From JAHEEL01 sp963836085 (GTDB taxonomy: Bacteria > Actinomycetota > Acidimicrobiia > Spongiisociales > UBA5794), in the NCBI GenBank assembly GCA_963836085.1, contig CAWIHT010000011.1, positions 62,001 through 126,000 on the forward strand: a DNA stretch of 64,000 bases, given 5' to 3'. Shown piece after piece: positions 26,143-34,392 of the stretch (the first letter of the stretch is position 1; every line of letters begins with the position of its first letter). The position numbers and the translations under genes are program-made. Below the pieces are notes generated by a model. It saw only the letters and a program-made list of their open reading frames with translations. It was not told the DNA's origin and did not search any database.

Positions 26143-27425
26143 CACCCGACCAACTCGCGGCCGAGGTTCTCGACCTCTTGCCGGAAGGCCCGTTCGTCGT
26201 TGCACTCGGCGGCGGCGCCGATTCCGCTGTTGCCGCGTGGCTAGCAGCCATCCGCGGCGTCGCCCGTGGCATCTTCGTTCGGCACAGCCTCGACTCGTCC
26301 GAGGCGCTCCAAGGTGCGGCACGCGAGACCGCGGAGCGGATCGGGATCGCATTCACTGTCGTCGACGCTCCGGTGGAGCCTGGCCCGTCCCTCGAGTCGC
26401 GAGCACGCGATGCCCGATGGGTCGCGATCTCGGCAGCGACCCAGGCGGGGGAGACGATCGTGACCGGGCACACCCAGGACGATCAAGCCGAGACGGTGCT
26501 GATGAACCTCATGCGCGGATCGGGGAGCGCAGGTTTGGCCGGCATGTTGCGAAGCCGCCCCGGTGTGATCCGGCCCCTGCTCGGATACTCCCGGGCCGAT
26601 GTCCGATCAGTTGCCGAAGCGTTGGAATTGCCGTTCACCGATGATCCTTCCAACGCCGATCTCAGCTTCTTGCGGAATCGGGTGCGGTTGGAACTCCTCC
26701 CAGACCTCGAACGGAACTACCGGTCGGGGATCCGATCGACGCTTGCTCGATCCGGATCGATCGCGGCTGCCGACGACGAAGAGATCGAGCGCCTCACCGA
26801 CTCCATCCCGATCCTCGAGGAAGGGACCGCCGTCATGATCCCGTCGGCGCCGCTCACCACCGCTTCGCTCCCGATCGCGACCCGCGCCATCCGCCGGGCT
26901 TTGCGACGACTGCTCGACCCGTACGCGGGATCCGAGGCCGACATCGCGGCAGTTCTTGGTGTCGCCAGCGGCACATCTGCGGCGGCGACCATCACCGGAT
27001 CGCTCGCGGTCGGGAGGGAGGGCCCGTTCGTCGTCATCGATCCGGGCCCGATGCACGAGCCGGTTCCGCTCGCGATTCCCGTCCCCGGAACGCTGCGCTT
27101 CGGCACCCACCAGATTTCGTTTGCCGAGGCCGATGCCTCGCGGATCTCTCGCCGCTCGGTCCTTCTTCTCGACCCGGCCGTGATTGGCTCCGAGACCGTG
27201 CTGAGGAGCGCGACCGAGGGTGATCGCATCGAGATCGATGCGGGATCAAAACCGGTTCGCACCGTGCTGTCGGAGGCCGGAATCGCAGTTCGGCTCCGGT
27301 CCACTTGGCCGGTGGTGGCCAACGGTGGCACAATCGCTGCCATCGTTGGTCTCCGCGTCGCACCGTGGGCCCGGCCGGCGACGAGACAAGCAATCGCGAT
27401 CGGACGGAAGCAGGACCTGTCGTGA
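26121..27425 (+). CDS. tilS: tRNA(Ile)-lysidine synthetase
   Basis: 434 residues from GTG 26121. It modifies the wobble cytidine of tRNA-Ile(CAU) to lysidine with ATP and lysine. The PP-loop reads ALGGGADSAV; the family norm is SGGxDS, so the first Ser is Gly here. GHTQDDQAETVLMNLMRGSG and the C-terminal TEGDRI region support the call. The adjacent hpt gene starts on its stop (GTGA), the classical tilS-hpt pairing that often continues to ftsH. Here ftsH follows after the DUF222/HNH insert. Confidence 0.88.
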   Translation: MAAADRLTPDQLAAEVLDLLPEGPFVVALGGGADSAVAAWLAAIRGVARGIFVRHSLDSSEALQGAARETAERIGIAFTVVDAPVEPGPSLESRARDARWVAISAATQAGETIVTGHTQDDQAETVLMNLMRGSGSAGLAGMLRSRPGVIRPLLGYSRADVRSVAEALELPFTDDPSNADLSFLRNRVRLELLPDLERNYRSGIRSTLARSGSIAAADDEEIERLTDSIPILEEGTAVMIPSAPLTTASLPIATRAIRRALRRLLDPYAGSEADIAAVLGVASGTSAAATITGSLAVGREGPFVVIDPGPMHEPVPLAIPVPGTLRFGTHQISFAEADASRISRRSVLLLDPAVIGSETVLRSATEGDRIEIDAGSKPVRTVLSEAGIAVRLRSTWPVVANGGTIAAIVGLRVAPWARPATRQAIAIGRKQDLS

Positions 27426-27943
27426 AGATCGGAAGAACCCTCGTATCCGCAGAGGAAATCGACGCCAAGCTTGCCGAGATGGGTGCCGCAATCACCCGCG
27501 ACTACGAAGGAAAGAGCCTTCTCATGGTCGCGATCCTCAAAGGCGCCTTCGTCGTGATGGCCGACCTCGCTCGTCACGTCGCACTTCCGGTGGAGTTCGA
27601 CTTCATGGCCGTCTCGTCGTACGGCGCGTCGACGAAGTCCTCGGGTGTCGTCCGCATCCTCAAAGACTTGGACGAAGAGATCGAGGGACGCCACGTCCTC
27701 ATCGTCGAGGACATCATCGACACGGGCCTCACCCTGCAGTACCTCATCAAGAACCTCGAAGTAAGGAATCCGGCGTCACTGCAACTCGCTGCCCTCCTCA
27801 TCAAGGATGGAATCGAGCGACCACCGCTCGAGGTAGCGTATGAAGGGTTCCACATCGGACCCGAGTTCGTCATCGGCTATGGCCTTGACTTCGACGGCAA
27901 GTACCGCAACCTCCCCCACGTCGCCGTCGTCGACGAGGTGTAG
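27422..27943 (+). CDS. hpt: hypoxanthine phosphoribosyltransferase
   Basis: 173 residues from GTG 27422. It salvages hypoxanthine or guanine to the nucleotide with PRPP. The PRPP-binding loop is VLIVEDIIDTGLT (acidic pair ED). The N-terminal ILKGAFVVMADL gives the conserved LKG, and the C-terminus has IGYGLDFDGKYRNLP. GTGA overlap with tilS. In many actinobacteria ftsH follows hpt directly. Here a 1.8-kb segment with repeats and a DUF222 gene lies between them. Confidence 0.93.
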   Translation: MKIGRTLVSAEEIDAKLAEMGAAITRDYEGKSLLMVAILKGAFVVMADLARHVALPVEFDFMAVSSYGASTKSSGVVRILKDLDEEIEGRHVLIVEDIIDTGLTLQYLIKNLEVRNPASLQLAALLIKDGIERPPLEVAYEGFHIGPEFVIGYGLDFDGKYRNLPHVAVVDEV

Positions 27944-27956
27944 GAAAGACGCCAGT

Positions 27957-28035
27957 CTCGAAGTATTCCTCCTCTTCAGGGGGAGGTGGCGTCTGCGGTG
28001 AGGGCAGGTTGCGGAGGGGGTCTCTCGCCGGTGTC
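27957..28035 (+). repeat. palindromic intergenic repeat, copy left of the DUF222/HNH gene
   Basis: Reads ATTCCTCCTCTTCAGGGGGAGG, a variable part, then GCGGAGGGGGTCTCTCG. It matches the unit seen at 14687 and 29295. Confidence 0.75.
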
Positions 28036-28123
28036 GAGCGGCGACGAGAGAATCCACAGGATTCTTCGAGATTCTTGTTTCTCAGTCCGGGTTTCTGTCA
28101 CACCCGGCAGATAGGTTGTCGGT

Positions 28124-29260
28124 ATGGGACATCACGATCTCTCCACCGCAACGATCGAGGAACAGTTACTCGACCACGAGGCGATCATCGCCCGGTCCCG
28201 AGCCGCACAGATGTCGCTGTTGCGGGAACTCGACCGGCGTCAGGTTGCTGTGCGGGACGGGCATCGGTCGTTGAAGGAGTGGGCGGCGGGTCGGATGGAC
28301 CTGGCCTCGGAGACGGCCGGGATGCTGGTGGCAACGGCGTGGCGTCTCGAGGATCTTCCCGACGTCGATGAAGCCGTCGCTTCTGGTGTGATCGGGTTTG
28401 ATCGGGCCGTTGCGGTCTGCCGGTTTGCGCGGCGTGACGACTCGTGTGACATTCTGGGTGAGACGGCGGGGTTCGATATTGCCGGGATCCGCATCCGTAC
28501 GGCGCGGCGGCGGCGTTTGGCGCCGATCGATGAGGAGATGTCGTTCGAACAGCGCTACGTCGCGATCCAGCCGAACCTCGACGAATCAGCGTGGACCCTG
28601 TCGGGTCGCCTCCCCGGCTACGCCGGACGTACCGTCGTGGCGGCCCTCGAAGCGAGAGCCGACAGCTTCCCGTACGGACCGACCGTGAACCCGTCCCGGA
28701 CGACGAGGAACGCGGATGCGTTGTGGGCGATCAGCCAAGACTCGATCACCGGCGACAACGGAGCCTCTGTTGACAGTCACGGCTCCAGTCGTGTCGAGTC
28801 TTTGTCGACGCCACCGAAGCGGCAGCCACGAACGCCGAGACCGGTGTCACGGATTGAGGGCGGGCCGCAGGTCGGGCTGAACACGCTCCAAGCAATCCTG
28901 TGTGACGGTGTGGTTGAGGTCACGGCCCGCACTTCGGACGGGACACCGCTCGCCGTCGGTCGACGCACCAGAGTCATCCCGCCGAGACTCAGAAGGTTCA
29001 TCCTGCATCGTGACGGCGGGGTCTGCACCATCTCGGGCTGCGTCTCCCGCTACCGCCTCCAGGTGCATCACACCACCCCATGGTCTGAGGGCGGACGCAC
29101 CGACGCCGAGAACCTGTCGACCGTCTGCTGGTTCCACCACCATGTCGTGATCCACGGCCACGGCTTCACCATCGACCCGAACTCCCCACCCCAACGGAGA
29201 CGCCTCACCCGACCCCGAATCCACGCCCCACCCCACCGCACCACCTGGCGAATCGCATAG
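28124..29260 (+). CDS. DUF222/HNH endonuclease domain protein, 13E12 type
   Basis: 378 residues. The N-terminal about 230 residues are the DUF222 helical domain (EEQLLDHEAIIARSRAAQ, SLKEWAAGRMD). The C-terminal HNH nuclease domain has CTISGCVSRYRLQVHH (His315-His316), AENLSTVCWFHH and HGHGF. Such genes are multicopy in actinobacteria. In M. tuberculosis they form the REP13E12 repeats, one of which is a phage attachment site. The biological role is unknown. It sits as a single insert between hpt and ftsH and has palindromic repeats on both sides. The gene is intact. Confidence 0.88.
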   Translation: MGHHDLSTATIEEQLLDHEAIIARSRAAQMSLLRELDRRQVAVRDGHRSLKEWAAGRMDLASETAGMLVATAWRLEDLPDVDEAVASGVIGFDRAVAVCRFARRDDSCDILGETAGFDIAGIRIRTARRRRLAPIDEEMSFEQRYVAIQPNLDESAWTLSGRLPGYAGRTVVAALEARADSFPYGPTVNPSRTTRNADALWAISQDSITGDNGASVDSHGSSRVESLSTPPKRQPRTPRPVSRIEGGPQVGLNTLQAILCDGVVEVTARTSDGTPLAVGRRTRVIPPRLRRFILHRDGGVCTISGCVSRYRLQVHHTTPWSEGGRTDAENLSTVCWFHHHVVIHGHGFTIDPNSPPQRRRLTRPRIHAPPHRTTWRIA

Positions 29261-29289
29261 ACCGAGGAACCGACGAGCAGAAGGAGCCG

Positions 29290-29480
29290 GTCCTCTTCCT
29301 CCCCTTCAGGGGGAGGTGTCGCCCTCTGGGCGACGGAGGGGGTCTCTCGGTCGCTACGGATCTGCGGTGATGCTCGCGGAGCGTCCGGAGGGGGTCTCTC
29401 GGTCTCTCGGCACGCGAGAGACCCCTTCCGCAAGCTGCCCGCTGGGCAGGCGCCACCTTCCCCTGAAGGGAACGAATTGT
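29290..29480. repeat. palindromic intergenic repeats right of the DUF222/HNH gene
   Basis: A plus-orientation copy (TTCCTCCCCTTCAGGGGGAGG ... GGAGGGGGTCTCTCGG, 29297-29352) is followed by a partial copy (about 29388-29406) and an inverted copy (GAGAGACCCCTTCCGC ... CCTTCCCCTGAAGGGAA, 29411-29476). Two of the units face each other as at 14687. Confidence 0.78.
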
Positions 29481-29496
29481 GGGAAGGAACCCGACC

Positions 29497-29640
29497 GGCG
29501 ACCGGCGACCGGCTCCTGCCCCCAGGTCGCCCCCCTCTGCGACCGAGCAGCCGCTTGATCGCTCCTCCTCCACCTGATTGCGGGAGAGACAAAGACCGTT
29601 CTCGCCACGCCCGCCCCGCAACTGGCGACTGGTGCCTCGC
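29497..29640. repeat. GCGACC/GCGACTGG strings and non-coding tract before ftsH
   Basis: ACCGGCGACCGGCGACCGGC near 29497-29516 and AACTGGCGACTGG near 29620-29632 belong to the second string family. The remaining tract to 29732 shows no gene. Together with the palindromic repeats this makes 472 bases without coding sequence between the HNH gene and ftsH. Confidence 0.5.
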
Positions 29641-29732
29641 ATCTGATCGCCACTCCAATGCGGCTTATCCGAGGGCTCGGCGTACCATGAAGCGACGGGC
29701 CGCGAACGCCCGGTCGTGAGCTGAGGAGCAGT

Positions 29733-31652
29733 GTGAGCCGGACCGCACGAACCATCGTCATCTACTTGGCCGTCATCTTCGTTGTGGTGATGGCCGTGAA
29801 CATGTTCGTGAACCAGTCGAGCCAGCCCCAGGAGCTGAGCCTCAACGAGTTCAATGCCAAACTGGCCGCGGGCGAGATCGACGATCCGGTAACGATTCGC
29901 GATCGGTCCAACGAAGTCGCCGGTACCTTCACCGACGCCTCAGGCGAGACCGTCGAGTACATCATGATGTACCCGGCCGAGTACTCACCCACCCTGACCG
30001 ACGACATCCTCAATGCGGGGGTCGAAGCCGTTACGGACTCACAGGAGCCATCCCTGTTCCAGTGGTTCCTCGGCAACGTTCTTCCCTACCTCCTTCTGTT
30101 TGGCCTGTTCATCTTCATCATGTTCCAGCTACAGGGTGGCGGGAACCGGGTGATGCAGTTCGGGAAGTCGAAAGCCAAGCAAGTCACCAAGGACACACCG
30201 AAGGTGTCATTCGAAGACGTGGCCGGTGTGGACGAGGCGATCGAGGAACTCGATGAGATCAAGGAATTCCTCCAGCAGCCTCAGAAGTTCCGGGCTATGG
30301 GAGCGAAGATCCCGAAGGGCGTTCTGCTGTATGGCCCACCAGGAACCGGCAAGACGCTGCTTGCTCGTGCCGTAGCGGGCGAAGCAGGAGTCCCGTTCTA
30401 CGCGATCTCCGGTTCCGAATTCGTTGAGATGTTCGTCGGTGTTGGTGCGAGTCGCGTCCGCGACCTCTTCGAGCAGGCGAAAGCGAGCGCCCCGTCGATC
30501 ATCTTCATCGATGAGATCGACGCTGTGGGTCGTCATCGTGGCGCCGGTCTCGGCGGTGGGCACGACGAGCGGGAACAGACCCTGAATCAGTTGCTGGTCG
30601 AGTTGGACGGCTTCGACGTCAAGGCAGGCGTCATTGTGATCGCTTCGACGAACCGGCCGGACATCCTTGACCCGGCGCTCCTGCGTCCCGGGCGCTTCGA
30701 CCGCCAGATCGTCGTTGATCGACCGGATATCAAGGGTCGCGAGCAGATCCTCGAAGTCCATGCCAAGGGCAAGCCCTACGAAGACGACGTGGAGGTCTCC
30801 ACGCTCGCACGCCAGACCCCGGGATTCACGGGAGCCGACCTCGCCAACCTCATCAACGAGTCGGCGCTCCTCGCGGCACGCAGGAACAAGACCAAGATCG
30901 GCATGTCCGAGATGGAAGAGGCGATCGAGCGAGTCATCGCGGGCCCGGAGCGCAAGAGTCGGATCATGTCGGAAGAGGAACGGCGGCTCACTGCCTACCA
31001 CGAGGGTGGCCATGCGCTCGTTGGATATGCACTCCCGAAGCTCGATCCGATCCACAAGGTCACGATCATCCCTCGCGGAAGGGCCGGCGGATACACAATG
31101 GCTCTCCCCCTCGAGGACAAGCACTACGAGAAGCGGAGCGAACTCGTCGACCAGCTGGCATACGCCCTCGGCGGCCGGACGGCAGAAGAGATCGTGTTTG
31201 GCGACCCATCGACCGGGGCCTCGAATGACATCGAGAAGGCCACGAGTCTCGCCAGGAAGATGGTCATGGAGTACGGCATGAGTGACCGACTTGGTCCGCT
31301 CAAGTATGGGCAGCCGCAAGCTGAGGTGTTCCTCGGCCGCGACTACTCGAAGAGCCAGGATCTGTCGAACGAAGTCGCGGCCGCCATCGACGACGAAGTC
31401 CGCAAGCTCATCACACAGGCGCACGAAGAGGCAACGCAGATCATCGTCAGACACCGCGATGCACTCGATCGGATCGCTGAACAGCTCCTCGAGCATGAGA
31501 CGCTCGACGCTGACAAGGTGATCGCGGTGCTGCACGACGTTCCGAAGTGGGAACACTCGGAATCTGGCGCCCTGCGCATTAGGGGTCCTGAAGGGTCGGA
31601 GTCCACCGGCGGAATCGCGGCAGCGCAAACAGGTGGATCCGGCGTCGGGTGA
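29733..31652 (+). CDS. ftsH: ATP-dependent zinc metalloprotease FtsH
   Basis: 639 residues from GTG 29733 with GAGGAG upstream. Membrane AAA+ protease that degrades misfolded membrane and regulatory proteins. Two transmembrane helices (about 7-25 and 110-130) flank an external domain. AAA module: Walker A GPPGTGKT (about 200-207), Walker B IIFIDEIDAVG, second region of homology TNRPDILDPALLRPGRFD. The zinc motif HEGGH starts at His423. C-terminus is Gly/Ser-rich. Its stop overlaps folP. Position before the folate genes is typical for actinobacteria. Confidence 0.96.
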   Translation: MSRTARTIVIYLAVIFVVVMAVNMFVNQSSQPQELSLNEFNAKLAAGEIDDPVTIRDRSNEVAGTFTDASGETVEYIMMYPAEYSPTLTDDILNAGVEAVTDSQEPSLFQWFLGNVLPYLLLFGLFIFIMFQLQGGGNRVMQFGKSKAKQVTKDTPKVSFEDVAGVDEAIEELDEIKEFLQQPQKFRAMGAKIPKGVLLYGPPGTGKTLLARAVAGEAGVPFYAISGSEFVEMFVGVGASRVRDLFEQAKASAPSIIFIDEIDAVGRHRGAGLGGGHDEREQTLNQLLVELDGFDVKAGVIVIASTNRPDILDPALLRPGRFDRQIVVDRPDIKGREQILEVHAKGKPYEDDVEVSTLARQTPGFTGADLANLINESALLAARRNKTKIGMSEMEEAIERVIAGPERKSRIMSEEERRLTAYHEGGHALVGYALPKLDPIHKVTIIPRGRAGGYTMALPLEDKHYEKRSELVDQLAYALGGRTAEEIVFGDPSTGASNDIEKATSLARKMVMEYGMSDRLGPLKYGQPQAEVFLGRDYSKSQDLSNEVAAAIDDEVRKLITQAHEEATQIIVRHRDALDRIAEQLLEHETLDADKVIAVLHDVPKWEHSESGALRIRGPEGSESTGGIAAAQTGGSGVG

Positions 31653-32515
31653 ACGTGACCTTCCGCCCGATCACCTGGAAGCTCCGAACCCGCTCGCTCA
31701 CGACCGAAGACCACACGCTGGTGATGGGCGTCGTCAACACGACGCCGGACTCCTTTTCGGATGGCGGTCGCTGGCGTGAACCCGCCGAAGCGATCCGTCA
31801 TGGCCTCCAACTCTGGGGCGACGGAGCCGACATCGTCGACGTCGGAGGTGAGTCCACCCGGCCGGGAGCCGAACCGGTCGGATTGGCGGAGGAACTGGAG
31901 CGGGTCGTTCCGGTTGTGGAGGTGCTGGCATCTCACGGGATCGTCGTCTCTGTCGATACCGCGAAGCCGCAGGTCGCGGAAGCGGCCATTGTCGCCGGCG
32001 CCGAGATCATCAACGACGTGACCGGCCTCGGTGATCCCGACATGGTGGCGCTCTGTGCAGCGTCGGGGGTCGGTGTCGTGATCATGCACATGCAGGGTGA
32101 ACCCCGCACCATGCAAGCTGACCCGATGTACGACGACGTCGTGGCGGACGTCAGCCGATTCCTGAGCGAACGCGCAGCCGCCGTTGTACAACTGGGAATC
32201 GACTCCTCCCGAATCGTCGTTGACCCGGGTATCGGTTTCGGGAAGACGCTCGAACACAATCTCGCGCTGCTCTCCGCTACCAGCCGTCTCGGCGGCGGCC
32301 GTCCCGTGCTCGTTGGTGCGTCACGCAAGCGGTTTCTCGGGACGATCTTGGAGCAGGCGGGCCGCGTGTCCGGCCCGGAAGACCGAGATTCGGCGACGCT
32401 TGCCACGGTCGCACTGGCGATCGCTGAAGGTGCATCGATCGTGCGTGTCCACGATGTTGCACGTACCGCCGATGCTGCGCGAACGGCCGACGCTATCGTG
32501 CGAGTTCGCGAGTGA
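31649..32515 (+). CDS. folP: dihydropteroate synthase
   Basis: 288 residues from GTG 31649, overlapping the ftsH stop. It joins p-aminobenzoate and dihydropterin pyrophosphate in folate synthesis. Signature loops are visible: VMGVVNTTPDSFSDGG, DVGGESTRPGAEPV, INDVTG and DPGIGFGKT. The sulfonamide-target loops look normal. The first 25 residues are an extension not seen in all homologues. Next in the operon is an unusual phosphatase-like gene instead of folB. Confidence 0.93.
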   Translation: MNVTFRPITWKLRTRSLTTEDHTLVMGVVNTTPDSFSDGGRWREPAEAIRHGLQLWGDGADIVDVGGESTRPGAEPVGLAEELERVVPVVEVLASHGIVVSVDTAKPQVAEAAIVAGAEIINDVTGLGDPDMVALCAASGVGVVIMHMQGEPRTMQADPMYDDVVADVSRFLSERAAAVVQLGIDSSRIVVDPGIGFGKTLEHNLALLSATSRLGGGRPVLVGASRKRFLGTILEQAGRVSGPEDRDSATLATVALAIAEGASIVRVHDVARTADAARTADAIVRVRE

Positions 32516-32525
32516 GCATGAGGGT

Positions 32526-33014
32526 ATGAGGAAGAAAGACGTCCCAGGACTCGAACCACGCGGATTTCGGTGGGTGATCGCCGGTCGGCTTGCGGTGTCC
32601 GAGCGCATCGGCGGCTCTGGATTCCAGCATCGTCGGGTCCGCCGTGAAGAAGAGATCGCCTGGCTCAACGACCAGGGCATCAATACTGTCCTCTCGCTGC
32701 TCCCCGACGGTCAGAACACCGCCGTGTACGACGAGGCGGGCTTTCGCGTCATCGTCCACACTGTTGAGGGCCCCCCGTCCGAGGTCGACGATATCGGCAG
32801 CGTATTCGCTGCCATGGACACGGCGATCAACGTTCGTGGCGCTTCGGTGCTGCTCCATCGGGACACGATCGACGAGACGGTGAGCGGTCTGCTTGCCGGG
32901 TATCTCGTCCATTCAGGATTGGTGACAGATCCGATCATCGCGACTTCGGTGATCCAGGAGATCCTTGGACGTCCACTCGGTCCAGAGGGGCGTTCGCTCA
33001 TTCCCGTCCAGTGA
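32526..33014 (+). CDS. dual-specificity-phosphatase-like protein without catalytic residues
   Basis: 162 residues from ATG 32526 (AGGGT just upstream). The fold layout matches small dual-specificity phosphatases: GFRWVIAGRLAVSERIGG, LNDQGINTVLSLLPDG, VHTVEGPPSE, and a terminal ASVLLHRDTIDETVSGLLAGYLV. That last block is where HCxxGxxR should be. Here it reads H111-R112-D-T-I115-D-E-T118, so the Cys, Gly and Arg are all replaced. It is therefore probably a non-catalytic, perhaps binding, protein. It sits between folP and folK, overlapping folK by 4 bases (GTGA), where folB is expected. A role in folate metabolism is only suggested by position. Confidence 0.65.
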   Translation: MRKKDVPGLEPRGFRWVIAGRLAVSERIGGSGFQHRRVRREEEIAWLNDQGINTVLSLLPDGQNTAVYDEAGFRVIVHTVEGPPSEVDDIGSVFAAMDTAINVRGASVLLHRDTIDETVSGLLAGYLVHSGLVTDPIIATSVIQEILGRPLGPEGRSLIPVQ

Positions 33015-33517
33015 GCCGTTGTGCGGTTGGAATCGGTTCCAACCTCGGAGACCGGCTTGCCCATCTCAACGCAGCGATGCGTGGTCTCGCCGCCGTTGGC
33101 CGCGTCATCTCAGTGTCATCGGTGTACGAGACGGCCCCCATTGGGGGCCCGGAGCAGGGCTCGTTCCTGAATGCGGTCGTGGCGATCGATACCGCTCACA
33201 CTCCCCACGGTCTGCTCTGCGAGCTTCTCGCTATCGAACGCTCTCGCGGTCGGGTGCGGGAGACTCGATGGGGTCCGCGGACGCTCGATCTCGACGTGAT
33301 TCTCTGGGATCAACGGCGCATCTCGACGTCCGGCCTCACCGTGCCGCACCCCAGAATGGCGGAGCGGCGGTTCGTGCTCGAACCGCTCCTCGAGGCATGG
33401 CCCGACGCCCGCATGCCAGACGGTTCGGCTATCGCAGCGGCATCAGAAGCGGTCGAGCGTCAGAAACTCAAGCGCATCGAGGCGAAGATCGGCGGCCCCG
33501 ATCGGTCGTCGACGTAG
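33011..33517 (+). CDS. folK: 2-amino-4-hydroxy-6-hydroxymethyldihydropteridine pyrophosphokinase
   Basis: 168 residues, GTG start overlapping the previous stop. It pyrophosphorylates the pterin with ATP just before the FolP step. Conserved blocks: AVGIGSNLGDR at the start, SSVYETAPIGG, and the catalytic RWGPRTLDLDVILWD holding the metal-binding Asp pair, then PHPRMAERRFVLEPL. A complete, normal HPPK. No folB or folE is seen in this window. Confidence 0.93.
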   Translation: MSRCAVGIGSNLGDRLAHLNAAMRGLAAVGRVISVSSVYETAPIGGPEQGSFLNAVVAIDTAHTPHGLLCELLAIERSRGRVRETRWGPRTLDLDVILWDQRRISTSGLTVPHPRMAERRFVLEPLLEAWPDARMPDGSAIAAASEAVERQKLKRIEAKIGGPDRSST

Positions 33518-33579
33518 TACGTTTGCCCGGAGAGAGCCCCGAGGAGGGGCCGGACCGATACCGGGAGGATCGGAGCCAC

Positions 33580-34392
33580 ATGCGGATCGTCCTCGTGGGA
33601 CCCGGACGGGCAGGTCAGTCCGTCGCTATCGCGGCAAACGGCGCAGGCCACGACGTGGTCGCGATCGCTGCACGCGACGCCGATCAGGCCTACGGCTTTG
33701 CGCGACGGCTCGACGCTGTCGCTCTCCAGGTCGGCGAGCCCATCCCTGCCGTTGATCTCGTGATCGTCGCTGTCAGCGACTCGGCAATTGAGGAAGTGGC
33801 AGGGCAGGTCGCCCCGGTCGCGCGAAACGCCGCAGCAAGTGCCGTTCATCTCTCCGGTGCAGTCCGCGTCGGTGCGCTCCAACCATTCGCTGCCCAAGGC
33901 CTCTCCATCGGATCATTGCACCCCCTGCAGACGATGCCGGCGCCCGACCGCGGCGCGCGGGCGCTGGCCGGTGCATGGATGGCCGTGACTGCCGACGAAC
34001 CGCTGCGGTCAGAGCTCCACAGCTTCGCCTCTTCGCTCGGGGGTGTCCCGTTCGATCTCAAGGACGAGAACCGCACTGCCTATCACGCGGCCGCGGCCGC
34101 GGCCGCGAACTTCCCGATCGCGGCCCTCGCGATCGCTGAGCGGCTCATGGCAGCGACCGATGTGCCGTTCGAGGCGGCGCGGCCACTCGTTGAGGCGATC
34201 GTGGCAAATGCGTTCGATGCCGGACCCCTGGCCTCGCTGACGGGTCCGGTGGCACGCGGTGATGCCGAGACCGTCGCGGCGCAGCGAGAAGCCGTCCGTG
34301 AAGCTGCTCCAAGCCTCGCATCGGCATTCGACCTGATGGTGGAGGCAACAACCGAGGTCGCCGCGACGCGAAGCGAGGAGAGACAGCCATGA
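33580..34392 (+). CDS. Rossmann-like/DUF2520 protein, candidate PanG-type ketopantoate reductase
   Basis: 270 residues from ATG 33580. N-terminal Rossmann fold with the dinucleotide loop VGPGRAGQSVA (about residues 6-16), VSDSAIEEVA, and SLHPLQTMP. The C-terminal DUF2520 half is helical (YHAAAAAAANFPIAALAIAE). Proteins of this architecture have been reported as an alternative ketopantoate reductase (PanG). Direct overlap with panC (ATGA) and no panE nearby fit that role, but the activity is inferred. The Ala run at about 168-174 is encoded by alternating GCG GCC codons (about 34088-34108). Confidence 0.7.
   Translation: MRIVLVGPGRAGQSVAIAANGAGHDVVAIAARDADQAYGFARRLDAVALQVGEPIPAVDLVIVAVSDSAIEEVAGQVAPVARNAAASAVHLSGAVRVGALQPFAAQGLSIGSLHPLQTMPAPDRGARALAGAWMAVTADEPLRSELHSFASSLGGVPFDLKDENRTAYHAAAAAAANFPIAALAIAERLMAATDVPFEAARPLVEAIVANAFDAGPLASLTGPVARGDAETVAAQREAVREAAPSLASAFDLMVEATTEVAATRSEERQP

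Noticed and set aside
28124..29260. The DUF222/HNH gene as part of a restriction or defence island
   Set aside because: No methylase, helicase or other defence gene is adjacent. The flanks are housekeeping genes and repeats only.
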